Shown: positions 9,638 to 20,705, counted from the stretch's first letter. The stretch: DNA of 64,000 nt from Staphylococcus xylosus (GCF_002732165.1 NZ_MRZO01000001.1:372001-436000), one strand, 5' to 3'. Numbers and translations are program-made. Notes: generated by a model not told the origin, from the letters alone.

Positions 9638-12337
9638 ATGACAAAAACGTGTTATGCTGTTGTCGACTTAGAAACAACAGGTAATCAATTAGATTATGAT
9701 GAAATTATTCAAATAGGTATTACATTTGTGCGGGAAAATAAAATTATTGGCACTTATCATTCAATGATAAAAACAGATTTAGAAATTCCTCCTTTTATTC
9801 AAGCTTTAACGTCAATAGAAGAAGACATGTTAAATCAAGCGCCATATTTCCATGAGGTTGCAGAAGATATATACAAGCAAATAGAAGATTGTATATTTGT
9901 TGCACATAATGTCGCTTTTGATTTGAATTTTATAAAAAAATCGTTTAAAAATTGCAATATTAAATACCGCCCCAAAAAAGTTATGGATACCTTGGAACTA
10001 TTTAAAGTTGCCTTTCCAACAGACAAAAGCTATCAATTAAGTGAATTAGCAGAGTCTCACGGCATTGTTCTAACAAATGCACATAGGGCAGATGAAGATG
10101 CTGCAACAACAGCAAAATTAATGGTGATGGCCTTTGACAAATTCGAATCACTCCCTTTAGATACACTTAAACAACTTTACTATCTCAGCAAAAATTTAAA
10201 ATATGATTTACATGATATTTTATTCGAAATGGTACGAAATCATAGCGTTCAATCTCTAGATAAACAATATGAGCAATTCGAACAAATTATATATAAAAAG
10301 CAAATCGACTTTAAAGCACCGACTGTTAATTTTAGTGGGACATTAAAAGAACTATACACACACATAACTAAAGAGTTAGGTTTAACATATCGACCACAAC
10401 AGTTATATCTGTCTGAAATTATTTTAGAACAACTCATGAACAGTGAAAAAGCAATGATTGAGGCTCCTTTAGGAAGCGGAAAATCATTTGCCTATTTGCT
10501 AGCTTCTCTCATGTATAATATAGAAACTGGCAAACATGTAATGATTTCTACGAATACCAAATTATTACAAAATCAGTTGTTAGAAAAAGATATTCCAGCG
10601 TTAAAACGAGCGCTAGATTTCAAAATTAACGCAACTTTAATTAAAAGTAAGCGAGACTATATTTCATTAGGCTTGATTAGTCAAATATTAAAAGAAGATT
10701 CTAGCAACTATGAAGTTAGTATTTTAAAAATGCAATTGCTTATATGGATAACAGAAACAGCTACAGGTGATATACAAGAATTAGATTTAAAAGGCGGACA
10801 GAAGATGTATTTCGAACAAAAATTAGAAACATATGTACCTGTCCGCAATGACATTAATTATTTCAATTTCATTAAGCGCAATGCACAAAATATACAAATA
10901 GGTATTACAAATCATGCACATTTAATACATGCTGCACATGATAATTCAATTTATCAATTATTTGATGACTGCATTATAGATGAAGCACACAGATTACCAG
11001 ATTACGCTCTAAATCAAGTTACAAACGAACTCAGTTATTCAGATATTAAGTACCAACTAGGCTTAATAGGTAAGACAGAAAATGAAAAACTTCTTAGATC
11101 TATTGATAATTTAGAACAACAAAGAATATTAGAGAAATTAGATATACCACCAATAGATGTATTTGGTTTAAAAACTACAGTCAATGAAATTCACGACTTG
11201 AATGAAAAACTATTCTCAACAATGTATGATATCATTCAAGCTTCAGAAATTCAGGATGACGAAGTTCATAAACTACATTTCGTTTATCACTTTGATGTCA
11301 CACCAATATTAAATGATTTACATGCTATTATTCATAAATTAAATATGACATTGGAATTTTTCAATGGAATGAGTCATAAATCAATTAAATCTGTGCGCAA
11401 GCAATTTTTATATATTAATGACCGTTTTAAAGAAATTGAGCAAAGTCTCAAAAACAACCATACAAGTTACCTTTCAATCAAAAACTTAAATCAAAAATCA
11501 ACGATTAAATTAAATGTGAAAGATTATGGGGTGAAAGAAATACTAACAAAACAAGTGTTAGATAAATTTAATTCACTCACTTTCATTTCAGGTACATTAA
11601 CTTTTAACCATACGTTTGATAATTTCAAACATTGGTTTAATAAAGATATAAACTTTAATACTTATGAAATAGACTCTACTGTAATGTCTCAAAATCAAAC
11701 TACAGTATTCATACCAAATGATGTAACGTCTTATAATTATAAAAATATTAATGATTACGTAAGTTCAATCGTCAATTATGTGATTGAATACGTAAATATC
11801 ATCGAATCTAAATGTTTGATACTTTTTACAAGTTATAAAATGATGCACATGGTACAAGAATTATTAAATGAATTACCTGAATTTGAGGATTATGTCATAT
11901 TGACACAACAACAAAATCAAAATTATAAAATAGTTCAGCAATTTAATAGTTTTAATAAAGCAATATTACTGGGCACGGGAACTTTTTTCGAAGGTTTTGA
12001 TTTTGAATCAAACGGAATTAAATGTGTCATGATTGCTAAATTGCCATTTATGAATCAAAACAATACTAAATATTGGCTTATGGAATCAGAGTTTACATCA
12101 ACTTTTAAAGAATATGTTTTACCGGACGCTGTCACACGTTTCAGACAAGGACTGGGTAGATTGATACGTAATGAAAATGATAAAGGAATTATTGTATCTT
12201 TTGATGATCGGTTAATTAGAAGTAACTACAAACAATTTTTCGAGCAATCTTTAGAAAGTTATCGACAAAATAAAGGAGATATCAAACAATTTTCGAGCAT
12301 CCTTAAAAAATTAAAAAAAGATGAGAATAACCGATAA
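9638..12337 (+). CDS. dinG: DinG-type exonuclease/helicase-like protein
   Basis: 899 residues with an N-terminal DEDDh exonuclease (VVDLETTG with Asp10; [18 protein letters not shown]) fused to a DinG-like helicase region. Walker A is APLGSGKS near residue 275 and the DEAH box is near residue 448; motif VI is [12 protein letters not shown]. There is no cysteine between Walker A and DEAH, so the iron-sulfur cluster of classical DinG/XPD helicases is absent. S. aureus DinG was reported to act as a nuclease rather than a helicase, and the same is expected here. ATG 9638 follows AAAGGAGG; upstream codons are leader. Confidence 0.93.
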   Translation: MTKTCYAVVDLETTGNQLDYDEIIQIGITFVRENKIIGTYHSMIKTDLEIPPFIQALTSIEEDMLNQAPYFHEVAEDIYKQIEDCIFVAHNVAFDLNFIKKSFKNCNIKYRPKKVMDTLELFKVAFPTDKSYQLSELAESHGIVLTNAHRADEDAATTAKLMVMAFDKFESLPLDTLKQLYYLSKNLKYDLHDILFEMVRNHSVQSLDKQYEQFEQIIYKKQIDFKAPTVNFSGTLKELYTHITKELGLTYRPQQLYLSEIILEQLMNSEKAMIEAPLGSGKSFAYLLASLMYNIETGKHVMISTNTKLLQNQLLEKDIPALKRALDFKINATLIKSKRDYISLGLISQILKEDSSNYEVSILKMQLLIWITETATGDIQELDLKGGQKMYFEQKLETYVPVRNDINYFNFIKRNAQNIQIGITNHAHLIHAAHDNSIYQLFDDCIIDEAHRLPDYALNQVTNELSYSDIKYQLGLIGKTENEKLLRSIDNLEQQRILEKLDIPPIDVFGLKTTVNEIHDLNEKLFSTMYDIIQASEIQDDEVHKLHFVYHFDVTPILNDLHAIIHKLNMTLEFFNGMSHKSIKSVRKQFLYINDRFKEIEQSLKNNHTSYLSIKNLNQKSTIKLNVKDYGVKEILTKQVLDKFNSLTFISGTLTFNHTFDNFKHWFNKDINFNTYEIDSTVMSQNQTTVFIPNDVTSYNYKNINDYVSSIVNYVIEYVNIIESKCLILFTSYKMMHMVQELLNELPEFEDYVILTQQQNQNYKIVQQFNSFNKAILLGTGTFFEGFDFESNGIKCVMIAKLPFMNQNNTKYWLMESEFTSTFKEYVLPDAVTRFRQGLGRLIRNENDKGIIVSFDDRLIRSNYKQFFEQSLESYRQNKGDIKQFSSILKKLKKDENNR

Positions 12338-12429
12338 ACATTGCGTTCACAACTAGAACTTATATATGGATTTTGTTAAAATATATAAGGATAAAGCATA
12401 GAAAATTACAATATAATAGGAGACTGGTT

Positions 12430-13722
12430 ATGAATATAACGATAAAACAAGCAAAAGAATATATCGACCAAGAAGTTACAATAGGCGCTTGGTTAACAAA
12501 CAAACGTTCAAGTGGTAAAATCGCATTCTTGCAATTAAGAGATGGGACTGGATTTATGCAAGGTGTTGTTGCGAAAGCTGCAGTTGATGAAGATACTTTC
12601 CAAAAAGCTAAAGAGATTACTCAAGAAAGCTCACTTTATATCACAGGTGTCATCAGTGAAGATAATCGTTCAGATATCGGTTATGAAATGCAAGTTACAT
12701 CTATTGAAGTCATTTCAGAAGCTCATGATTATCCAATCACTCCAAAAAACCATGGCACAGAATTCTTGATGGATCACCGTCATTTATGGTTGCGTTCGAA
12801 AAAACAACACGCAGTTATGAAAATAAGAAATGAAATTATTCGTTCAACTTACGAATTCTTTAATGATAATGGTTTTACAAAAATTGATCCACCAATCTTA
12901 ACGGCAAGTGCACCTGAGGGTACAAGCGAATTGTTCCATACAAAATATTTTGATCAAGATGCCTTTTTATCTCAAAGCGGTCAACTTTATATGGAAGCCG
13001 CAGCTATGGCACACGGTAGAGTATTTTCATTCGGACCAACATTCCGTGCTGAAAAATCAAAAACACGTCGCCATCTTATTGAATTTTGGATGATTGAGCC
13101 AGAAATGGCATTTTGCGAACATTTCCAAAGCTTAGAAATTCAAGAACAATACGTTACACACGTTGTTAAATCTGTTTTAAATAACTGTAAATTAGAATTA
13201 AACGCATTAGAACGTGATACTTCAAAATTAGAAAAAGTATCAACGCCGTTTCCACGTATCACATATGATGATGCTGTTGTATTCTTAAAAGAACAAGGCT
13301 TTGATGATATTGAATGGGGCGAAGATTTTGGGGCGCCGCATGAAACTGCAATTGCCAACCATTATGATTTACCTGTATTCATCACAAATTACCCAACAAA
13401 GATTAAACCATTCTACATGCAACCAAATCCTGAAAATGAAGACACTGTCTTATGTGCTGATTTAATCGCACCAGAAGGTTATGGTGAAATCATCGGAGGA
13501 TCAGAACGTATTAACGATCTCGAACTACTTGAACAACGCTTAAGTGAATTTGAATTAGATGCTGAAAGTTATAGCTATTATTTAGATTTACGTCGTTACG
13601 GTAGTGTGCCTCATAGTGGATTTGGTTTAGGCTTAGAAAGAACTGTAGCTTGGTTATCAGGAGTAGATCATGTTCGTGAAACTGCTCCATTCCCACGTTT
13701 ATTAAATCGTTTATATCCATAA
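12430..13722 (+). CDS. asnS: Asparaginyl-tRNA synthetase
   Basis: A class IIb aminoacyl-tRNA synthetase of 430 residues. The N-terminal OB fold carries [21 protein letters not shown]. Class II motif 2 is [19 protein letters not shown] and motif 3 is [11 protein letters not shown]. The distinction from AspRS rests on overall similarity to staphylococcal AsnRS. ATG 12430 is preceded by TAGGAGA. It lies 92 bp after dinG, too short for a T-box leader, and ends at its own terminator. Confidence 0.95.
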   Translation: MNITIKQAKEYIDQEVTIGAWLTNKRSSGKIAFLQLRDGTGFMQGVVAKAAVDEDTFQKAKEITQESSLYITGVISEDNRSDIGYEMQVTSIEVISEAHDYPITPKNHGTEFLMDHRHLWLRSKKQHAVMKIRNEIIRSTYEFFNDNGFTKIDPPILTASAPEGTSELFHTKYFDQDAFLSQSGQLYMEAAAMAHGRVFSFGPTFRAEKSKTRRHLIEFWMIEPEMAFCEHFQSLEIQEQYVTHVVKSVLNNCKLELNALERDTSKLEKVSTPFPRITYDDAVVFLKEQGFDDIEWGEDFGAPHETAIANHYDLPVFITNYPTKIKPFYMQPNPENEDTVLCADLIAPEGYGEIIGGSERINDLELLEQRLSEFELDAESYSYYLDLRRYGSVPHSGFGLGLERTVAWLSGVDHVRETAPFPRLLNRLYP

Positions 13723-13742
13723 GCATTATATATTTCAACATT

Positions 13743-13775
13743 CGTCCAGTCTAATATTTATGGCTGGACGTTTTT
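13743..13775 (+). terminator. Terminator after asnS
   Basis: CGTCCAG (13743-13749) pairs with CTGGACG (13764-13770), followed by TTTTT. It separates asnS from the dnaD-nth unit, although the dnaD ribosome site is only about 20 bp downstream. Confidence 0.88.
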
Positions 13776-13807
13776 ATAACGGAATTAATAAAAAGGAGGG
13801 CGCATAT

Positions 13808-14494
13808 TTGAATAAAGAACAACTTAAAGTTAGACCGGTGATTATTAGACACGAACTACTAAATAACTATGATCAATTAGGTATAAATGAAACTGAATTA
13901 GTAATTTTAATTAAACTCATTTATGCCTCAGAAACATCTAACAAACAGCCTTCCATCGAATTATTGCAACAAGGTACATCTCTAGATTCCAGAGCAATTA
14001 CTTCTGTCATTCAAAGTTTAATTCAAAGTGATTTGCTAGAACTTAAAGTAAATAAAGATGAAGAAGGAAAATTCACAGAATACATGAATCTGGATCCATT
14101 TTATAATAAATTAAGTGAAATCATGGAAAAAATGGAAGTTCAAAACGATGAAGAAAAATCTGAAGTAGATTTTAATACATTATTTCAACAAATTGAACAA
14201 GCTTTTGCACGGCCATTATCTCCGTTTGAAATGGAAACTTTAAATCAATGGTTAGATGTTGATAAACATGATTTAAGTGTGATTCAAGCAGCACTTGATG
14301 AAGCAACAAGTCAAAACAAATTAAGCTTTAAATACATGGATCGCATTCTACTCAATTGGAAGAAGAATAATGTCAAAACGATAGAAGACTCGAAAAAAAT
14401 TAGTCGTCAATTTAATCAACCTAAAATGAAGCACACCGTAACAAAAGTACCCAAATTTGATTGGTTGAATGGAGAGAATCCAAATGATAAGTAA
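13808..14494 (+). CDS. dnaD: Primosomal protein DnaD
   Basis: A 228-residue DNA-remodelling protein of the low-GC Gram-positive primosome that acts with DnaB and DnaI to load helicase at origins and restart sites. The N-terminal winged-helix domain covers about residues 1-100. The C-terminal DnaD domain contains the YxxxIxxxW motif, seen as FKYMDRILLNWKKNN. TTG 13808 is used because AAAAAGGAGGG lies at the right distance and MNKEQLKVRP matches the usual N-terminus. The end overlaps nth by 11 bp. Confidence 0.95.
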   Translation: MNKEQLKVRPVIIRHELLNNYDQLGINETELVILIKLIYASETSNKQPSIELLQQGTSLDSRAITSVIQSLIQSDLLELKVNKDEEGKFTEYMNLDPFYNKLSEIMEKMEVQNDEEKSEVDFNTLFQQIEQAFARPLSPFEMETLNQWLDVDKHDLSVIQAALDEATSQNKLSFKYMDRILLNWKKNNVKTIEDSKKISRQFNQPKMKHTVTKVPKFDWLNGENPNDK

Positions 14495-15143
14495 CAAAAA
14501 AGCATTAAAAATGGTAAACGTTATTGCTGAGATGTTTCCAAATGCTGAATGTGAACTGAAGCATGATAATCCTTTCGAATTAACTATTGCAGTATTATTA
14601 TCTGCTCAAACTACAGATATTTCTGTAAATAAATTAACAGATAAACTTTTCGAAAAGTACAAAACACCTGAGGATTATTTAAATGTAGATATTTCAGAAT
14701 TAGAAAATGATATTCGCACAATTGGTTTATATAGAAACAAAGCTAAAAATATACAAAAATTATGTAAATCGCTTTTAGACAAATTTGATGGCGAAATTCC
14801 ACAAACACATGGCGAACTAGAAAGTTTAGCAGGTGTCGGAAGAAAAACAGCAAATGTTGTCATGAGTGTTGCTTTTGGCGAGCCATCTCTAGCTGTTGAT
14901 ACTCATGTTGAACGTATTTCTAAACGCTTAGGTATTTGCAGATGGAAAGACAACGTTAGGCAAGTAGAAGATAAATTATGTAACGTAGTTCCCAGGGAGC
15001 GTTGGAATAAAACACATCATCAACTCATCTTTTTTGGACGTTATCATTGTCTAGCAAGAAGTCCTAAATGTGATGTCTGTCCTTTATTTGAAGAATGTAG
15101 AGAAGGGCAAAAGCGTTATAAAGCTAGTGTGAAAGAGGAGTAA
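14484..15143 (+). CDS. nth: Endonuclease III (DNA glycosylase/AP lyase)
   Basis: 219 residues. It removes oxidised pyrimidines and cuts AP sites in base-excision repair. The helix-hairpin-helix LAGVGRKTANVV carries the catalytic lysine (Lys121) and the catalytic aspartate is Asp139 (AVDTHVER). A 4Fe-4S site is intact with Cys189, Cys196, Cys199 and Cys205 (C-x6-C-x2-C-x5-C). ATG 14484 follows GGAGAGAATCC and overlaps the dnaD end, as in other Firmicutes. Confidence 0.96.
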   Translation: MISNKKALKMVNVIAEMFPNAECELKHDNPFELTIAVLLSAQTTDISVNKLTDKLFEKYKTPEDYLNVDISELENDIRTIGLYRNKAKNIQKLCKSLLDKFDGEIPQTHGELESLAGVGRKTANVVMSVAFGEPSLAVDTHVERISKRLGICRWKDNVRQVEDKLCNVVPRERWNKTHHQLIFFGRYHCLARSPKCDVCPLFEECREGQKRYKASVKEE

Positions 15144-15148
15144 ATATA

Positions 15149-15478
15149 ATGATTACAAAAGAGGATTTTACAAATTTAGAAGATCAACTTGATCATTTTG
15201 CAAAAGTAAAGCAACTAAAATCTAATGAAGCGAAAGCCTTACTAGATGATTACTTTGATTTAATCGAACAATATTTTAAACAAATAAATAATATTGATAA
15301 GCTTCAATTTCAAGACCTAGATCAATATCCTGTTGTTCCGATGAATTTTGAAGAGCGCTACAATTATATGATTGCTAGAAAATATCACTTTATGGGTTAT
15401 AGTCAAATGAAAACCTTAAAGTCAGAACTCATTAAAATGAATGCATCTTATCAAATTCGTCGTAAAAATAAAAAATAG
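15149..15478 (+). CDS. YpoC-like hypothetical protein
   Basis: A 109-residue, charged, probably helical cytoplasmic protein immediately downstream of nth. Position after dnaD-nth and length match Bacillus ypoC and its staphylococcal counterpart. The C-terminus is very basic (YQIRRKNKK). The central VPMNFEERYNYMIARKYHFMGYSQ is the most distinctive stretch. No function is known to me. A terminator follows at 15486. Confidence 0.8.
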   Translation: MITKEDFTNLEDQLDHFAKVKQLKSNEAKALLDDYFDLIEQYFKQINNIDKLQFQDLDQYPVVPMNFEERYNYMIARKYHFMGYSQMKTLKSELIKMNASYQIRRKNKK

Positions 15479-15485
15479 TTAATCT

Positions 15486-15539
15486 GCACGGTGTTCATTG
15501 GAAATGTTTAATTCCTTTGATAATACCGTGCCTTTTTTT
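15486..15539 (+). terminator. Terminator of dnaD-nth-ypoC
   Basis: GCACGGT (15486-15492) pairs with ACCGTGC (15525-15531) across a 32-nt loop, followed by CTTTTTTT. Confidence 0.85.
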
Positions 15540-15576
15540 ATCTCAGCTAAGACAATAGTTAATCCATAACCAAGAT

Positions 15577-15617
15577 AAAAAAACACACTCAACGCTATAC
15601 TTAGCTTTGAGTGTGTT
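15577..15617 (-). terminator. Terminator of recU-pbp2 (minus strand)
   Basis: ACACACTCAA (15583-15592) pairs with TTGAGTGTGT (15607-15616). On the minus strand the hairpin is followed by a run of at least seven T (plus-strand A run 15577-15583). The short stretch 15618-15700 between it and pbp2 has no gene, only a direct repeat of AATATTGTT. Confidence 0.88.
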
Positions 15618-15700
15618 TAAAAGCTTAGACACGGGGGACGTAATATTGTTAAATAATATTGTTCCACCTTTGTCCTAAACTAATGATATTTAATTAAGTA

Positions 15701-17878
15701 CTATCTTGCGGCACTTTGACCGTTTGTACTATTTGATGAACTACTAGTACTACTTGAACTATCACTGCTATTTGAACTTGATGAAGAACTGCTACCTCCA
15801 CCTTGTCCTTGAGGTTTATTCGATGTTGTATTGTCATCTGGGCTACCCTTAACAGATAATGAGTCTTTCGAATCTCCACTTACTGAATCAGGTTTATTGA
15901 AGTCTTTACCATCTCTCGGTGAAATGTTATCCATAACATCTTCTAACAGATATTGTGGGTACTCTTGTTCTTCATGGCCAACAAAGGAGTTTGTACCACC
16001 TTGTTTAACTTCACTGAATCCCATCCATACAGACATACTGTATTTCGGTGTAAATCCGTTAATCCAAACATCTTTAGCGGCATTATCTGGTAAATTGTAT
16101 TGTTGATAAGTTTCAGCACCATAAGTACCTGTACCAGTTTTTGCAGCTATGTTAACACCAGAAATATTATGTCCATAAGCTGAACCATAGGCTTCAAATG
16201 TACCTTTTAATACTTCTGCTAACATGTAAGAAGTTGAATCTTTCATTGCTTTTTTACTTGTGTGATCATATTCAATAGTTTCGCCATTTTGTTTTTCAAC
16301 TTTTTTAATTGAATGGGCGTTATTGTATTCACCACCATTTGCAATTGCTGCAAAGGCAGAAGCTAATTGAGTAGGTGAGAATTCAGATGCCGAACCACCT
16401 AGTACTTCAGATGGGCCAATCTCTCCTTCATAATCAAGACCTACATTTTTAGCAAAGTCTTTAGGTGCATCGTTACCAGCATTTTCTTTAGTTGACTGCC
16501 ATGCTTTAAGTGCTGGAATGTTGAAACTTTGACGAAGTGCATCATAAAGTTTAACTTTACCATGGCTTTCCGTATCATAGTTTCTGAAAGTAACACCATC
16601 TACTTGATATGATTCCTCATCTTGAATTGCATGGTTAGTTGCCCAAGACATGTTCTCAATTGCTGGACCATATGCTAAGAATGGTTTAAGTGATGAACCA
16701 GTTGGGTGTGCGTCAGTCGCTAAGTTTCTATCTACGATATCTTTATAATTTCTACCGCCTGATATAGCAACTAGGCTACCATTTTCACTATCTACAATAG
16801 AAGATCCTACTTGTTGATCATCATTTTTGTAATAACTACCGTTGTTAATACGGTCTTGTAATGTTTGTTGAACATTTTTATCCATATTAGTATAAATCTT
16901 AATACCACTATTTAATACAGATCCTAAATCTTGATCTTTAAATGCTTTGTTGTTCATAAGTTCAGATTTCACAAAGTTAATATATGAATCATATTCTGGG
17001 TTTGAGTTATCTTCACTTACCTCACGATCCTCAGAAGAACGTTGAACTAGATTGTCTTCAACAGAAGTATTTTGAGCTTTTTCTTTCTGTTCTTTTGTAA
17101 TTCTATTATGGTATTCCATTAAATAAAGAACAGTGTTTTTACGTGATTCTGCTTCTTTTGGATGGTCGTAGATGTTATAAGTATTTGGCACCTGTGGTAA
17201 ACCAGCGAGATAAGCAGATTCAGCTAGATTTAAATCTTTCAAATCTTTGTCGAAATAATATTTAGCAGCTGCTTTAACGCCATACACACCGTCAGAATAG
17301 TAGATTTTGTTTAAGTACATTTCGAATATTTCATCTTTACTGTACTCTTGTTCTAGTCTATAAGACAAGTATGCTTCTTGCGCTTTACGTGCAATTGATT
17401 TTTGATCAGTTAAAAATGAACGTTTAACAACTTGTTGTGTCAGTGTCGAAGCACCTTCGGCTCCAAAACCACCAGTTACGTTTTTAGCAACTGCACCAAA
17501 CAAACGTTTATAGTCTAGTGCACCGTGATCATAGAAACGATTATCTTCGGTAGCTAATACCGCTTCTTTCATCGTTTTCGGTACTTCGTCTAAATTAACG
17601 TGTTCTCGTCGTTGTCCATTATCTAACGACTTAACCAAATCGCCATCTTTATCATAAATCTTTGCTGGAATAGGGTCTTGTAATTTTGATTCCGTAAATG
17701 CTGGTGCTTTCCAAGCATAATACGCAAATAACAAGATACCAATTAACGCTAAAACGATAAATGCAATAATTAGAAACCCAAATATCTTAATTATCGTTCG
17801 TTTTATATTCCTATTCTGTTTTTGTTCAGACTTTCCATTCTTACTGTTAGATTGGGAAGTCTTTTTTTTCTCCGTCAT
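15701..17878 (-). CDS. pbp2: Penicillin-binding protein 2 (bifunctional class A PBP)
   Basis: 725 residues. A signal-anchor helix is near residues 29-53. The GT51 transglycosylase has catalytic Glu111 ([10 protein letters not shown]). The transpeptidase has S395-SLK, S451-FN and K580-TG. It polymerises and crosslinks peptidoglycan outside the membrane. The last 50 or so residues form an unusual linker rich in serine, asparagine and glycine (residues about 690-720), longer in serine than the S. aureus tail I recall. The start codon overlaps the recU stop by 4 bp (ATGA), so recU and pbp2 are one unit, and a minus-strand terminator follows. Confidence 0.97.
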   Translation of the reverse strand: MTEKKKTSQSNSKNGKSEQKQNRNIKRTIIKIFGFLIIAFIVLALIGILLFAYYAWKAPAFTESKLQDPIPAKIYDKDGDLVKSLDNGQRREHVNLDEVPKTMKEAVLATEDNRFYDHGALDYKRLFGAVAKNVTGGFGAEGASTLTQQVVKRSFLTDQKSIARKAQEAYLSYRLEQEYSKDEIFEMYLNKIYYSDGVYGVKAAAKYYFDKDLKDLNLAESAYLAGLPQVPNTYNIYDHPKEAESRKNTVLYLMEYHNRITKEQKEKAQNTSVEDNLVQRSSEDREVSEDNSNPEYDSYINFVKSELMNNKAFKDQDLGSVLNSGIKIYTNMDKNVQQTLQDRINNGSYYKNDDQQVGSSIVDSENGSLVAISGGRNYKDIVDRNLATDAHPTGSSLKPFLAYGPAIENMSWATNHAIQDEESYQVDGVTFRNYDTESHGKVKLYDALRQSFNIPALKAWQSTKENAGNDAPKDFAKNVGLDYEGEIGPSEVLGGSASEFSPTQLASAFAAIANGGEYNNAHSIKKVEKQNGETIEYDHTSKKAMKDSTSYMLAEVLKGTFEAYGSAYGHNISGVNIAAKTGTGTYGAETYQQYNLPDNAAKDVWINGFTPKYSMSVWMGFSEVKQGGTNSFVGHEEQEYPQYLLEDVMDNISPRDGKDFNKPDSVSGDSKDSLSVKGSPDDNTTSNKPQGQGGGSSSSSSSNSSDSSSSTSSSSNSTNGQSAAR

Positions 17879-18501
17879 ACGCGGTCCTCACTTTCATCTA
17901 ATATCAACTTATCAACTGTTTTGAGATAATTCAATCGTGGTTGATACTGATAAGGAATATAGTAACCATTTTTTCTTATTTCTTCAACCGTTATCGACTT
18001 TTTAATTTCGTTAATGTGTCTTTCCCAAAACATTTTGAAATTAGAGTATGGAAGCAAATAAACTTCATCGAGCGATTTAAAGCGAATTAATAAAAAGACA
18101 ATTCCATTTTGGTTATAACAGGCATCCATATGTTTTACTTGATGATCATGCATATTATTTAAAGGAAAAGAGGTTTTATTTTTCGTTTCTTTCGCTTCAA
18201 AGTCTAGATATCGGCCATTATAAATACCGTTATAGTCGGTAGTCGACGGCGTTCTGAAATAAGCCTCATTAATAACAGCTTTACTTCTCATTGGATAGTG
18301 AACATTTACTATTTGAACTGGCGTAGGTTTCTTATGTATTACAGCCATACCATGATTCAAATAATACGTATTCGACAACTCTATATCGTTTTCTAGCGAC
18401 ATACCTCTGCCACCATAGTCAATTTTACTAGTTTGCCCCCGATGAGTTCGTCCGTCTTGAGACTTATTTCCATTAAATGGCTTTCCATTTGGGTAATTCA
18501 T
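17875..18501 (-). CDS. recU: Holliday-junction resolvase RecU
   Basis: 208 residues, the family length in staphylococci. The nuclease core includes [29 protein letters not shown] (metal-binding Asp and the ExK motif) and [12 protein letters not shown] residues. RecU resolves four-way junctions during recombination and chromosome segregation. Its coupling to pbp2 by a 4-bp overlap is conserved in Bacillus and Staphylococcus. A good promoter lies about 45-70 bp upstream. Confidence 0.96.
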   Translation of the reverse strand: MNYPNGKPFNGNKSQDGRTHRGQTSKIDYGGRGMSLENDIELSNTYYLNHGMAVIHKKPTPVQIVNVHYPMRSKAVINEAYFRTPSTTDYNGIYNGRYLDFEAKETKNKTSFPLNNMHDHQVKHMDACYNQNGIVFLLIRFKSLDEVYLLPYSNFKMFWERHINEIKKSITVEEIRKNGYYIPYQYQPRLNYLKTVDKLILDESEDRV

Positions 18502-18543
18502 TTATTTTTCACCACTTTAGTTTGGAAATAAAAAACTTGCTTC

Positions 18544-18573
18544 ATTATACATGAGTAAAGCAATTTTTCCCAA
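18544..18573 (-). promoter_or_regulatory. Sigma-A promoter for recU-pbp2
   Basis: On the minus strand TTGGGA (18568-18573) is separated by 18 bp from TATAAT (18544-18549), with TG directly before the -10. Distance to the recU start at 18501 is normal. Confidence 0.65.
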
Positions 18574-18590
18574 CTATGAAATTTGAACCA

Positions 18591-18608
18591 ATGTATTTAC
18601 AAATACAT
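18591..18608. repeat. 18-bp dyad in the recU / YppE divergent region
   Basis: ATGTATTT and AAATACAT are perfect inverted halves around a central AC. It lies just upstream of the recU promoter and upstream of the plus-strand promoter at 18648, so it could be an operator for either; the binding protein is unknown. Confidence 0.4.
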
Positions 18609-18647
18609 CACATACATTTTAACGTGCTTTGCCCAATTAAACAATAT

Positions 18648-18675
18648 TTGAAACAAAATATTATAATATTATAAG
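18648..18675 (+). promoter_or_regulatory. Putative sigma-A promoter for YppE-YpsA-gpsB
   Basis: TTGAAA (18648-18653), a 16-bp spacer and TATAAG (18670-18675), about 80 bp before the first start codon. Confidence 0.5.
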
Positions 18676-18752
18676 GTAAATGTGAGACGACTCTTTAAAA
18701 AATGACTGAAAATCAATTTTATGGTAAATTTGAAGTGTAGGGGGAAGTCTCA

Positions 18753-19091
18753 ATGCAACAAATTGTTACACAACTATTAAATGATGTTTTGTTAATGCAA
18801 AAAAGGTATGAGTCCGTGAAAGCATCAGGAGAAGACTACGATTTTTATTCAACGGTTGTACCGTTCACCACTGAGATAGACCAACGCTTAAATACACTTT
18901 TAAACCGAGAATCACAAATCCTTCAATTACAGTATATGAACAAAAAAAAGTTTGATCTTTTAATTTCAAATATAGAGTCACTTTCAGTTGAATGCCATTT
19001 TAAACGTACAAGCCGTAAATTATTCACAGAAAAATTAAAAGCTGTACAATACGATTTAAGTTATATTCAAAGAAATGAGTTTTGTTTATGA
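18753..19091 (+). CDS. DUF1798 protein (YppE-like)
   Basis: A 112-residue, four-helix-bundle-like cytoplasmic protein with no catalytic motif visible. Sequence style ([25 protein letters not shown]) and position between recU-pbp2 and ypsA match Bacillus yppE. The function is unknown. ATG 18753 follows GGGGGAAG. The stop overlaps the next start (ATGA at 19088), so it is translationally coupled to the YpsA-like gene. Confidence 0.85.
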   Translation: MQQIVTQLLNDVLLMQKRYESVKASGEDYDFYSTVVPFTTEIDQRLNTLLNRESQILQLQYMNKKKFDLLISNIESLSVECHFKRTSRKLFTEKLKAVQYDLSYIQRNEFCL

Positions 19092-19654
19092 TAAAAACGA
19101 TTTATGTTACTGGTTACAAATCCTTTGAACTCAACATATTCAAAGATGATGCACCAGAGGTTAACTATTTAAAAAAATTTATCGAACATAAATTAAATCA
19201 GTTGATTGAAGAAGGGTTAGAATGGGTATTAATACAAGGACAGATGGGTATAGAATTATGGACAGCAGAAGTGGTTCTTGAATTAAAGTCGAACCATCCT
19301 GATTTGAAATTAGGTGTGATAACACCATTTTATGGACATAGTGAAAGGTGGAACGAACAGAATCAAGCTAAGTATAATAACATTACGCAAAAAGCAGATT
19401 ACGTTGATAGCGTGTTCCACGCTCCATATGAAGGCCCACATCAGTTTAAACAAACGGATCAGTTCATGCTAGACCATACTGATTTGACACTTTTAATTTA
19501 CGATGAAGAGCAAGAAGCTAGTCCTAAGTTCTTTAAGCGCATGTTAGTTGATTTTATGGAAAAAACAAATTATACTTGTGATATTGTGACGTTCGATGAA
19601 TTGACTGAGTTCATTAACGACTTACAGTGGTCTCAAGAACAAAGTTTTGAATGA
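19088..19654 (+). CDS. YpsA-like SLOG-family protein (DUF1273)
   Basis: 188 residues with the Rossmann-like SLOG fold features: TGYKSFEL near the N-terminus, [16 protein letters not shown] (glycine-rich nucleotide loop) and [18 protein letters not shown]. Relatives are thought to bind nucleotides or ADP-ribose derivatives, and YpsA has been linked to cell division control in Bacillus and S. aureus. Its place directly before gpsB, a division regulator, supports that. The start overlaps the upstream stop. Confidence 0.88.
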   Translation: MIKTIYVTGYKSFELNIFKDDAPEVNYLKKFIEHKLNQLIEEGLEWVLIQGQMGIELWTAEVVLELKSNHPDLKLGVITPFYGHSERWNEQNQAKYNNITQKADYVDSVFHAPYEGPHQFKQTDQFMLDHTDLTLLIYDEEQEASPKFFKRMLVDFMEKTNYTCDIVTFDELTEFINDLQWSQEQSFE

Positions 19655-19664
19655 GGTGGAAAAA

Positions 19665-20024
19665 ATGTCAGATGTTTCATTAAAATTATCAGCAAAAGAT
19701 ATTTATGAAAAAGATTTTGAAAAAACTATGACTCGTGGCTATAGAAGAGAAGAAGTAGATGCCTTCTTAGACGATATTATAGCGGATTATCAAAAAATGG
19801 CAGATTTAGATAATGAAGTTGTTAAACTTTCAGAAGAAAACAATAAACTAAAAAAAGAATTAGAAGAGTTACGTTTACGTGTTGCTACATCGAGACCACA
19901 AGAAAATAAAAATTTCTCTTCAAACAGTAATGCAACTACTAAAAGCAATACTAATAACAACAATAACAATGTTGATATTTTAAAACGAATATCTAACCTT
20001 GAAAAAGCAGTTTTCGGAAAATAA
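19665..20024 (+). CDS. gpsB: Cell-division coordinator GpsB
   Basis: 119 residues. The N-terminal DivIVA-like membrane-binding and coiled-coil region reads [20 protein letters not shown] followed by [18 protein letters not shown]. The linker is rich in asparagine, serine and threonine (about residues 75-103), and a C-terminal helix ends the protein ([17 protein letters not shown]). GpsB links penicillin-binding proteins and, in staphylococci, FtsZ to septum growth. ATG 19665 follows GAGGTGG. It ends before a strong terminator and rnpB. Confidence 0.96.
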   Translation: MSDVSLKLSAKDIYEKDFEKTMTRGYRREEVDAFLDDIIADYQKMADLDNEVVKLSEENNKLKKELEELRLRVATSRPQENKNFSSNSNATTKSNTNNNNNNVDILKRISNLEKAVFGK

Positions 20025-20084
20025 CATATACGCGCATTGAGCTGATGAAATGTTATTAGCGTAGATTTCATATCATCTACATAG

Positions 20085-20120
20085 AGATAAGTTTTGATTT
20101 TTTCAAAACTTATCTTATTT
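20085..20120 (+). terminator. Terminator after gpsB
   Basis: AGATAAGTTTTGA (20085-20097) pairs with TCAAAACTTATCT (20103-20115), then TATTTT. Confidence 0.88.
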
Positions 20121-20123
20121 TAT

Positions 20124-20152
20124 TTGTTTAACAACCAAAATAATGATATACT
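20124..20152 (+). promoter_or_regulatory. Promoter of rnpB
   Basis: TTGTTT (20124-20129), 17-bp spacer, TATACT (20147-20152); the predicted transcription start falls at about 20159, exactly where the RNase P RNA begins. Confidence 0.8.
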
Positions 20153-20158
20153 TCTTGG

Positions 20159-20549
20159 GATGGTGTTTCGGGTAATCGCTATAGCGATATAGAGGAAAGT
20201 CCATGCTCACACAATCTGAGATGATTGTAGTGTTCGTGCTTGATGAAACAATAAGTCAAGGCATTAAGTTGACGGCAATGAAATAACCTAAGTCTTTGGA
20301 TACGGTTAGAATAGTTTGAAAGTGCCACAGTGACGTAGCTTTTATAGAAATATAAAAGGTGGAACGCGGTAAACCCCTCGAGTGAGCAATCCAAATTAGG
20401 TAGGAGCACTTATTTAGCGGAATTCAACGTATATTTAAGGCATACTTTTGATAGTATGCAGACAGATGGTTACCACCAGCGTACGAGTGTTTCTAGTACA
20501 CGCTAGCAGTACAACGGTACAAAACATGGCTTACAGAAATATCATCACT
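20159..20549 (+). ncRNA. rnpB: RNase P RNA, Bacillus type (type B)
   Basis: The catalytic RNA of RNase P, which trims tRNA 5' leaders. Conserved segments are plain: CGGGTAATCGCTATAG and GAGGAAAGTCCATGCTC near the 5' end, GAAAGTGCCACAGTGACG, GGAACGCGGTAAACCCCTCG, CGGAATTCAAC, and ACAAAACATGGCTTACAGAA near the 3' end. Order and spacing match the Bacillus subtilis type. Ends are estimated from the promoter and from closing pairing of GATGG with the ATCATC region. It has its own promoter and terminator. Confidence 0.97.
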
Positions 20550-20555
20550 AGACCC

Positions 20556-20585
20556 AAGCTCTCCCAATATAGGAGAGCTTTTTTA
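20556..20585 (+). terminator. Terminator of rnpB
   Basis: AAGCTCTCC (20556-20564) pairs with GGAGAGCTT (20572-20580), then a T run to 20585. Confidence 0.93.
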
Positions 20586-20705
20586 ATTGATTAAAATGAA
20601 TTGAAATAATCATCGATTCACTTTAGAACTTGATGAAATGTCATATCTATTTAAAATAACTTTTGATAAAATAAAATAAAATCTTTAATAAGAAGGAGCA
20701 AAACA

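Noticed and set aside
12338-12429. T-box leader before asnS
   Set aside because: The interval is 92 bp, too short for a T-box, and shows no T-box sequence or leader terminator.
13511-13741. Minus-strand open frame overlapping the end of asnS
   Set aside because: No ribosome site or family resemblance; it lies across a conserved class II synthetase motif on the plus strand.
15640-15670. Direct repeat AATATTGTT near the pbp2 end as a mobile-element trace
   Set aside because: Only 9 bp, AT-rich, and no transposase or inverted ends nearby.
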